Source: Moraxellaceae bacterium (GTDB taxonomy: Bacteria; Pseudomonadota; Gammaproteobacteria; Pseudomonadales; Ketobacteraceae). From it: 6,013 nt of DNA. The notes below the pieces were generated by a model. The model saw nothing but the letters and a program-made list of their open reading frames with translations, was not told where the DNA came from and ran no database searches. Where the stretch lies: the NCBI GenBank assembly GCA_002402125.1, contig NVVG01000030.1, positions 4,410-10,422 of the forward strand. Direction: 5' to 3'. Position 1 is the stretch's first letter. Every line of letters starts with the position of its first letter. The position numbers were made by a program, and so were the translations under genes. This document shows, piece by piece, positions 1-4,802 of the stretch.

Positions 1-575
1 ATGGCCGCACAGACGATACGATAGATGAACTTTGGTTTTTACAACACCCCCGCATCTTCACCCAGGGCCAAGCCGGCAAAGCGGAACATATTCTGGCAGC
101 TGGCGATATTCCCGTTGTGCAAGCAGATCGAGGGGGTCAGGTAACCTATCACGGCCCAGGCCAATTAGTGGTGTATCTGATGGTAGACATCAAGCGCAAA
201 AAATTAGGCGCTCGCGCGCTGGTGACACTGATCGAAAATGCTATCGTCAATACCCTCAAGATCAACGGCATTGACGCAGCACCGCGAAAGTCTGCACCCG
301 GAGTATATGCAGACAATAAGAAAATCGCCTCAGTTGGCCTGCGTATTCGCAAAGGCTGCTCATTCCATGGCCTAGCGATTAATATTGATATGGACTTAGA
401 ACCTTTTCGCCGCATCAATCCTTGCGGGCACCAAGGGCTTGAGATGTGTCAAATGAGCGACTTTATCGTAAAACCAGATTTCGATGCAATTCTCCGCCAA
501 CTCCAAAAACAACTTCAATCAGATCTAGGATATACTGCCATACAGACTTTGACCGAACCTTTGGAACCGTCATGA
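1..575 (+). CDS. lipB: Octanoyltransferase LipB, 5' end outside the window
   Basis: LipB moves the octanoyl group from acyl carrier protein to lipoyl domains of 2-oxoacid dehydrogenases and the glycine cleavage H protein, the first step of endogenous lipoate synthesis in the cytoplasm. The reading frame is open from base 3, and 190 residues are visible. Aligned from memory with the 213-residue E. coli protein, about 28 N-terminal residues are missing. Seen in order: [13 protein letters not shown] (visible residues 19-31), the [12 protein letters not shown] loop (about 43-54), [10 protein letters not shown] with the catalytic lysine (visible residue 107, bases 321-323), [12 protein letters not shown], and RINPCG with the catalytic cysteine (visible residue 141, bases 423-425). 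Both members of the Cys/Lys dyad are present, so the enzyme looks functional. A GTG at 117 in this frame is internal, since homology continues upstream of it. The stop (573-575) overlaps the ATG of a lipA fragment, as in lipB-lipA operons. Confidence 0.96.
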   Translation, partial: GRTDDTIDELWFLQHPRIFTQGQAGKAEHILAAGDIPVVQADRGGQVTYHGPGQLVVYLMVDIKRKKLGARALVTLIENAIVNTLKINGIDAAPRKSAPGVYADNKKIASVGLRIRKGCSFHGLAINIDMDLEPFRRINPCGHQGLEMCQMSDFIVKPDFDAILRQLQKQLQSDLGYTAIQTLTEPLEPS

Positions 576-646
576 CAGATAAAAATATCGATTCTGGTAG
601 GCGCCTTAAAGCAATCCAAGGGGAAAAACTACGGGGCGCCGATTAA
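572..646 (+). pseudogene. lipA: Truncated start of lipA (lipoyl synthase), 24 codons
   Basis: An ATG overlaps the lipB stop (ATGA) and opens a 24-codon frame that ends in TAA at 644-646. GGAA at 563-566, 5 bases before the ATG, is a possible ribosome site. The last residues, QGEKLRGAD, match the conserved N-terminal segment of gammaproteobacterial LipA, which as I remember it reads about GVKLRGADKVARIPVK in Pseudomonas. In a normal gene the next codons would be Lys-Val and then the RIP segment, leading to the radical-SAM core with its CxxxxxC and CxxxCxxC clusters. None of that follows here: the frame stops where Lys is expected, and a DedA-PAP2 gene starts 6 bases later. No radical-SAM segment was found elsewhere in the window. 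I read this as the stump of lipA left by a deletion, insertion or rearrangement; the peptide itself could not make lipoate. It could instead be a tiny unrelated ORF that resembles LipA by chance, but the motif together with the operon position makes that less likely. Confidence 0.7.
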
Positions 647-652
647 TTCGCC

Positions 653-2047
653 ATGACAGAACTTACCCAATGGCTTAGCGAGCACCAAGACTGGATATTG
701 CTTGCCACCCTACTGCTGGCATTTTTTGAGTCCCTCGCTCTAGTCGGCATTATAATCCCCGGTGTCGCACTGTTATTTGCCGCGGCCGCCGCCGCTGGCA
801 GCGCCTCAATAAATTTATCCAGCGTATTAATTGCGGGCTTTATTGGGGCTGTATTGGGGGACGGTATCAGCTTCCTGTTAGGTCGTCATTACCATGAAAC
901 CATTACCAAATTACCGCCATTTAACAAACATCCTGAATGGATTAACAAAGGCGAGGTGTTTTTTGAAAAATACGGCATCGCTAGCATTGTCATCGGGCGC
1001 TTTATTGGACCTATTCGGCCAGTAATGCCTTTGGTAGCAGGCATGCTAGAAATGCCTGCCTATCGCTTTTTTACCATCAATATAATGTCGGCCCTAGCTT
1101 GGTCGCCTTTTTACCTACTGCCGGGTTATTTTATTGGTGCCGCAGCAGAGACCCAACAACTATTCAATCAGCAACACGCCGCGCTATTTGCCACGCTGAT
1201 ACTCATTCCCTGGTTTATTACTTGGTGTATTATTTCTTACCGCAAACGATTAATCCGTTACTCCCAGGCCAATTCTCAAACCATCCATCAAACTCAAACC
1301 ACTGCAATCGCAATATTTATCGGCGCAATGACCGTCTTTATTTTAACGTATTTATTGAGGAAAACGGGGTATTCCCAGCCAATCGACAGTTTCGTATTAG
1401 AAACGCTAATAGATTTACGCCGGCCTTTTCTAGACTACTTTTTTGTCGGCATCACCTTGCTGGGTTATGCACTACCCATGGTAATTTGGGCCGCGGCCAT
1501 CACCCTGACACTGCTTATCCAAAAGAACATCGTACTAGCGACACTGTGGGTAAGTGCCACGCTAACAGGGTATCTCAGCACTTCTTGGCTCAAAAATGCA
1601 ATCGCATTCAACCGACCCGATATAGTGCAACTCCCCCCCACATCATTTTCTTTTCCCAGCGGGCACACCACAATGATCATTATCTTTACCGGAATGTCAT
1701 TCCTGCTCGTGCACAAACAACTCTCAACACAGTCTTATAAGTACACCCTTCTCGCCTGCAGCTCAGCCTGCGCGTTAGTTGCCTGCTCCAGAGTCTACCT
1801 GGGAGTACACTGGGCAACTGATATCCTTGCGGGCATTTGCCTTGGCCTGATGGTCCTGGCATTTTTCTATGGCTTATCACAACGAAAAACCCTATCCACA
1901 GCCATACAACGGTCCAGCTCACCAAAAACACTATTGCTAGCCAGCGGATTGGGGATTTTTTGTGCATACGTATTCACCATTGCACCCACATTCGGCGACG
2001 ACATGAACCGCTACACATTACAAACCCTGCCCAGTCAACATGAATGA
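653..2047 (+). CDS. DedA/VTT-PAP2 fusion membrane phosphatase
   Basis: A 464-residue inner-membrane protein with two domains. The N-terminal part (about 10-210) is DedA/VTT: FFESLALVGIIIPG with acidic E26, GAVLGDGISFLLGR with D70, and the signature GRFIGPIRPVMPLVAG with R116 and R122. The C-terminal part (about 215-445) is a type-2 phosphatidic acid phosphatase with all three catalytic motifs: Kx6RP (K314, R321, P322), PSGH (335-338), and SRx5Hx3D (S379, R380, H386, D390). Known for the families: several DedA proteins translocate undecaprenyl phosphate, and membrane PAP2 enzymes dephosphorylate undecaprenyl or phosphatidyl phosphates at the periplasmic face. I infer that this protein dephosphorylates a polyprenyl or glycerolipid phosphate and may also flip the product; the substrate cannot be read from sequence. 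Many DedA-PAP2 proteins carry a further LssY-type C-terminal domain, but here only about 35 residues follow the last motif region. No good Shine-Dalgarno sits just before the ATG, though GGGG at 633-636 is distant. The stop overlaps the EamA gene. Confidence 0.93.
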   Translation: MTELTQWLSEHQDWILLATLLLAFFESLALVGIIIPGVALLFAAAAAAGSASINLSSVLIAGFIGAVLGDGISFLLGRHYHETITKLPPFNKHPEWINKGEVFFEKYGIASIVIGRFIGPIRPVMPLVAGMLEMPAYRFFTINIMSALAWSPFYLLPGYFIGAAAETQQLFNQQHAALFATLILIPWFITWCIISYRKRLIRYSQANSQTIHQTQTTAIAIFIGAMTVFILTYLLRKTGYSQPIDSFVLETLIDLRRPFLDYFFVGITLLGYALPMVIWAAAITLTLLIQKNIVLATLWVSATLTGYLSTSWLKNAIAFNRPDIVQLPPTSFSFPSGHTTMIIIFTGMSFLLVHKQLSTQSYKYTLLACSSACALVACSRVYLGVHWATDILAGICLGLMVLAFFYGLSQRKTLSTAIQRSSSPKTLLLASGLGIFCAYVFTIAPTFGDDMNRYTLQTLPSQHE

Positions 2048-2888
2048 GCGTAAACGCAGTTTATTATTAGTCCATGTGGCTATTGTATTTCTTGGTGGTA
2101 CCGGATTATTTTCCAAACTAATTGAACTTCCCGCAATTGATATAATTGCCTATCGATCACTATTAGCGGCTATATGCCTATTAATTATTCTAACCGTATC
2201 CAAAAACACCATCCGCATCGACAACATTAAACACTTGGGATTAATGTTGATAGCAGGGTTGCTGCTCGGCATTCACTGGGTGTCATTTTTTCATTCCATG
2301 CAAATTTCAGGCATTGCCGCAGGCATGATTGCCTTATACACCTACCCCGTGATGACCGTATTTATCGAACCGTTATTCCACGGCAAAAAACCCCAGCCCC
2401 CCGATATTGCGTGCGGTTTTGCCGTACTTTTGGGTGTTGGGCTAATTGTGCCCGAGTTTTCTAGCGCCAATGACATTACCGTAGGCATTCTCTGGGGGGT
2501 ATTTTCAGCATTATTTTTTAGCTTACGCAACGTTATGCAAAAATATTATCTGTCCTCATATGGCGGCCTCACTTCGATGCTTTATCAATGTTTTATTGCC
2601 GGCCTAGTCAGCCTGCCATTTATCACCACCACGCCCAATCATATTACTCCTGATCACTGGTTGCTGCTCATCATCTTAGCGACGATATTCACAGCCCTAC
2701 CGCACAGCCTATTTACCAGTAGCCTACGGCACCTAAAAGCAAAATCCGTTGGCTTAATTGCCAGCCTGCAACCACTGTACGGCGCTCTTTTTGCCTTTTT
2801 GATATTGCAGGAACTACCCACCGCCATGACAATGGTAGGGGGGGCGATTATTCTCGGCGCCGCAATTTACGAGACCTACTCGGTATAA
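2040..2888 (+). CDS. EamA/DMT family transporter, ten predicted TM helices
   Basis: A 282-residue, very hydrophobic protein of the drug/metabolite transporter superfamily. It shows two EamA repeats, roughly residues 9-137 and 148-278, each with about five membrane segments. Seen: the N-terminal stretch FLGGTGLFSKLIELPA followed by YRSLLAA; ALYTYPVMTVFIEPLF (98-113) ending the fourth helix; SALFFSLRNVMQKYY at the start of repeat 2; and ASLQPLYGALFAFLILQELP (241-260), the typical conserved ninth-helix segment. The length is normal for the family. Members export or import amino acids, nucleotides, drugs or other small metabolites; the substrate here is unknown. The ATG lies 8 bases inside the end of the DedA-PAP2 gene with no clear ribosome site, so translation is probably coupled. 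A second ATG at 2044 is out of frame. This tight overlap suggests a shared operon, but not necessarily a shared pathway. Confidence 0.92.
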   Translation: MNERKRSLLLVHVAIVFLGGTGLFSKLIELPAIDIIAYRSLLAAICLLIILTVSKNTIRIDNIKHLGLMLIAGLLLGIHWVSFFHSMQISGIAAGMIALYTYPVMTVFIEPLFHGKKPQPPDIACGFAVLLGVGLIVPEFSSANDITVGILWGVFSALFFSLRNVMQKYYLSSYGGLTSMLYQCFIAGLVSLPFITTTPNHITPDHWLLLIILATIFTALPHSLFTSSLRHLKAKSVGLIASLQPLYGALFAFLILQELPTAMTMVGGAIILGAAIYETYSV

Positions 2889-2924
2889 ACTTTTGAGGAA
2901 TAACAAAGAAGGTTTTAATACCTT

Positions 2925-2975
2925 TAGTAAATAAGCCGAAGTATTACTGGCTAGTTGGCTTAACGTTATTTACTA
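2925..2975 (+). repeat. Imperfect inverted repeat, 13-bp arms with a 6-base bulge
   Basis: The left arm (2925-2937, TAGTAAA then TAAGCC) is fully complementary to GGCTTA (2957-2962) plus TTTACTA (2969-2975). The right arm carries an extra ACGTTA (2963-2968). The 19-base loop contains a second GGCT. No T tract follows, so alone it does not look like a terminator. It sits 8 bases before a second, longer hairpin. The element could be a folded 3' UTR, part of a small dispersed palindromic repeat, or a protein site. Confidence 0.55.
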
Positions 2976-2983
2976 TGCGCCCA

Positions 2984-3060
2984 CTTCCTCGGGTCAACGC
3001 TAAGAGAATTATATAACGTTATAAAATACTTAGCTTTGGCGTGAGGAAGACCAATTTTTT
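2984..3060 (+). terminator. Long hairpin plus T6, possible terminator of the lipB-EamA operon
   Basis: Two 21-base arms (2984-3004 and 3029-3049) pair at 17 Watson-Crick positions plus two G-T wobbles. The outermost part CTTCCTC/GAGGAAG and the inner part GCTAAG/CTTAGC are perfect. A further 5 pairs close inside (3009-3013 with 3020-3024). The loop region contains the 12-base palindrome TATAACGTTATA (3012-3023). Five bases after the stem come six Ts (3055-3060), only on the + strand, which fits a factor-independent terminator for transcripts from the upstream genes. Against a simple terminator: the stem is unusually long, is about 95 bases from the last stop codon, and has a gap before the T run. 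A mobile palindromic element is an alternative. Confidence 0.45.
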
Positions 3061-3196
3061 AGGGTCAGCCTAAGCTGAAACAAGACAAGCAAAACTGCAC
3101 ACAAATCAATCAGCACAGATATAAATCGAAAAATTAGTGCAAAATACGACAACTTGTGTACATATCACGTAATTACACTGCCATTTCCCTAATTAT

Positions 3197-3205
3197 TGCT
3201 ATAGT
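3197..3205 (+). promoter_or_regulatory. Possible extended -10 promoter for the DUF3391/HD-GYP-like gene
   Basis: TGCTATAGT fits the extended -10 pattern TGnTATAAT with one mismatch. No good -35 lies at 17 bases; TTACAC (3173-3178) is 21 bases away, which is too far, although extended -10 promoters tolerate a poor -35. Transcription would start near 3212 and leave about 100 bases of leader before the ATG at 3312. The surroundings are AT-rich, so chance matches are likely. Confidence 0.3.
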
Positions 3206-3311
3206 ATCTACCATACTCGGTAATAGCTTTTAGAAATTCCTGAGAATAACAAAAATAATAATACGGTTTTCTGGATTCATTCCTGACAGCCACCTAAAAC
3301 GACACAATTCA

Positions 3312-4598
3312 ATGCGCGTAGAAACCAAAAAAATACCCGTTGATATATTACAGATCGGCATGTTTGTGTCTGGAACGGATCGTCCCTGGACGGAAACACC
3401 ATTCCCCATTCAGGGTTTTTATCTAAATTCACTCAAACAAATCGATACACTACAACAGCTCTGTGAATTTGTCTGGATTCACGTACGCAAATCTCGCCAC
3501 AACCCCGACGACATGGGTAGCTTTACACATGTCGCGGAGATATACGGTCAGGAAGAAGACCTAAGCAATGGTCGCGAAGTTATAAACATTAAAATCCGCA
3601 CCATTCAAAATCCATACCCGTACAAAGCAACCGCATCAAATTCGATCAACAAAGAACTCAAATGCGCCCGCAAAGCTCACAAACGCATTCAAGATCGAAT
3701 CGCTCGTGTTCTTCGACAAATGGCCGGTGGCGGAATTTTAAGAATTGACCAACTGCGTATAGCAACTCACGACCTCGTTGACAGTGTCATTCGCAACCCT
3801 GACGCATTCGCGTATCTTATTCATGTCGATAACCACCACCAAAACTTATTGAACTATTCCATTCGCGTTGCCACCTGGGCAGTACTTACCGGTCGACACT
3901 TAGACATTACTCGTGATGCATTATCAGACGTTGCCATCGCCGCACTACTTTGCAAACTTGGTTACACCACTATGCCAAAGGGCCTTCTCATTACCCAAGG
4001 CACCCCTTCACCACAAGTTGAAGAACTGTTTAAACGCTCACTTAGCAATGGCGTCAAGATGCTCCGCTCAAGTAAAGACATAAACAGTCGTATTGTTAAG
4101 ATTGTTTCCTACCATTTAGAACGTCACGATGGCTCAGGCTACCCGCGTGGCAGCACCGGCCGCCAAGCGCCTTTTTTAGCGCAACTTGTTGGCCTTGCTG
4201 ATTATTATGAAAACCTAATTAGCCACGACTTTCGCGACAAACCTTACGCCTCAACCGATGCAATCAGAGCACTTTATCGACAGCGCAATGCATTATTTGA
4301 AGGCAACCTGGTAAATGAATTCATTCAAGCCATTGGCCTATATCCCTCAGGCTCGATTGTGCGATTAAATAACAACCGAACTGCAATTGTGGTTAATCAA
4401 GAAAGCAATGCTCGACTAAAGCCCACTGTGTTGGTTGTTAACGATAATGATCGCAAATGGTGGCAGTTTTATAAAACTCGCATTGTCCACCTCAACCACC
4501 CAAATAGCCCAGACTTTATCACTGCCAGTTTACCGGCACTATCCCCCGAAGAAACACAAAAAAACAGTCGCTTAGTCAAGCGCACCTCCTCTCTTTAA
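3312..4598 (+). CDS. DUF3391 plus degenerate HD-GYP-fold protein, c-di-GMP related
   Basis: A 428-residue soluble protein. Residues about 5-135 match DUF3391 (KKIPVDILQIGMFVSGTDRPW, then PFPIQGFYLNS), the usual N-terminal partner of HD-GYP phosphodiesterases. Residues about 160-345 follow the HD-GYP pattern but lack most metal ligands: the helix-1 His is Tyr182 (NYSIRVA), the HD pair is Cys214-Lys215 (LLCKLGY for LLHDIGK), the HP motif is Ser243-Leu244, and the second His of HHE is Leu269. His268, DGSGYP (273-278) and Asp297 (LADYYENL) remain. Active family members hydrolyse c-di-GMP to pGpG or GMP; this one is probably catalytically dead and may bind the nucleotide or a partner. The C-terminal 80 residues (GLYPSGSIVRL onward) match the common tail of such proteins. 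The ATG at 3312 fits the usual DUF3391 start, although no Shine-Dalgarno is visible. A diguanylate cyclase gene lies 189 bases downstream. Confidence 0.9.
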   Translation: MRVETKKIPVDILQIGMFVSGTDRPWTETPFPIQGFYLNSLKQIDTLQQLCEFVWIHVRKSRHNPDDMGSFTHVAEIYGQEEDLSNGREVINIKIRTIQNPYPYKATASNSINKELKCARKAHKRIQDRIARVLRQMAGGGILRIDQLRIATHDLVDSVIRNPDAFAYLIHVDNHHQNLLNYSIRVATWAVLTGRHLDITRDALSDVAIAALLCKLGYTTMPKGLLITQGTPSPQVEELFKRSLSNGVKMLRSSKDINSRIVKIVSYHLERHDGSGYPRGSTGRQAPFLAQLVGLADYYENLISHDFRDKPYASTDAIRALYRQRNALFEGNLVNEFIQAIGLYPSGSIVRLNNNRTAIVVNQESNARLKPTVLVVNDNDRKWWQFYKTRIVHLNHPNSPDFITASLPALSPEETQKNSRLVKRTSSL

Positions 4599-4740
4599 CT
4601 GTAAGTCATTCTCTATTCCCACCGTCAAGAACTAATAAATCATATCAAATAGACTTCTTAGACAAATGTAATTATTACCCAAATATCACCTCGCGCACTT
4701 CCCACTCTCACGCTACAGTGAATCCATATTAAAAATAAAT

Positions 4741-4755
4741 CCGTTACCGCAACGG
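4741..4755 (+). promoter_or_regulatory. Small hairpin in the cyclase leader
   Basis: CCGTT and AACGG pair around the 5-base loop ACCGC. An alternative pairing TTACC/GGTAA (4744-4748 with 4755-4759) overlaps it, so the two are mutually exclusive. It lies 32 bases before the ATG at 4788, directly upstream of the start-codon palindrome. No known riboswitch was recognised here, including the GEMM c-di-GMP classes. Confidence 0.3.
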
Positions 4756-4766
4756 GTAAAAACTTC

Positions 4767-4802
4767 GGTGTAATTCATACAATTTGTATGAACAAATTCA
4801 CC
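4767..4802 (+). promoter_or_regulatory. Palindrome covering the first start codon of the cyclase gene
   Basis: TTCATACAATTTGTATGAA (4774-4792) is a perfect 9-bp inverted repeat around a single central T. As RNA it would form a 7-bp stem (UUCAUAC/GUAUGAA) with loop AAUUU, and the candidate AUG at 4788-4790 lies inside the right strand of the stem. Outside it, GGTG (4767-4770) can pair with CACC (4799-4802), and AA (4772-4773) with TT (4797-4798), across small bulges. It may be a dimeric repressor or activator operator, or a hairpin hiding the start codon. No ribosome-binding sequence is visible just upstream of this ATG. Confidence 0.5.

Larger units (their letters stand above)
2889..3311 (+). 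other. 423-base intergenic region with hairpins, no gene seen
   Basis: I see no convincing coding frame on either strand. The first part (2925-3060) is filled by two neighbouring long imperfect hairpins, the second followed by a T tract. A small 5-bp hairpin (TCAGC/GCTGA) sits at 3065-3078. From about 3080 on the sequence is AT-rich and looks like a promoter region for the downstream DUF3391/HD-GYP-like gene. No tRNA-like cloverleaf and no remnant of the missing lipA body was recognised. Confidence 0.7.

Noticed and set aside
549..589. Promoter within the end of lipB (TTGACC at 549-554) driving DedA-PAP2
   Set aside because: No acceptable -10 is found at 16-18 bases spacing; the downstream AT-rich stretch is too far away.
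1633..1639. C7 run in the PAP2 domain and G7 run at 2838-2844 in the EamA gene as phase-variation tracts
   Set aside because: Seven bases is short for a switching tract. Both genes are in frame, and the runs encode ordinary Pro-Pro and Gly-Gly residues.
1099..1740. Long + strand open frame (213 residues) inside the DedA-PAP2 gene
   Set aside because: It overlaps a strongly supported membrane protein in another frame. Its product has no recognisable domain and an odd composition rich in Arg, His, Asn and Thr, typical of a shadow frame.
1686..1967. Minus-strand open frame of 93 residues, and others at 149-418, 1465-1716 and 2342-2530
   Set aside because: All lie fully opposite conserved coding sequence, with no ribosome site or recognisable product; treated as antisense shadows.
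2889..3060. Integron attC site or IS end
   Set aside because: The hairpins lack the RYYYAAC/GTTRRRY core-site arrangement, and no transposase, integrase or target duplication is visible in the window.
2898..3253. GAATAACAAA at 2898-2907 and again at 3244-3253 as a direct repeat
   Set aside because: It is a ten-base AT-rich match with little similarity around it; expected by chance in such sequence.
4668..4678. GTAATTATTAC palindrome between the HD-GYP-like and cyclase genes
   Set aside because: Only five pairs of mostly A-T around one base, in AT-rich DNA, with no promoter element placed clearly relative to it.
4599..4787. c-di-GMP (GEMM) riboswitch in the cyclase leader
   Set aside because: I looked for the conserved GEMM core and tetraloop-receptor pattern and did not find it; only short local hairpins are present.
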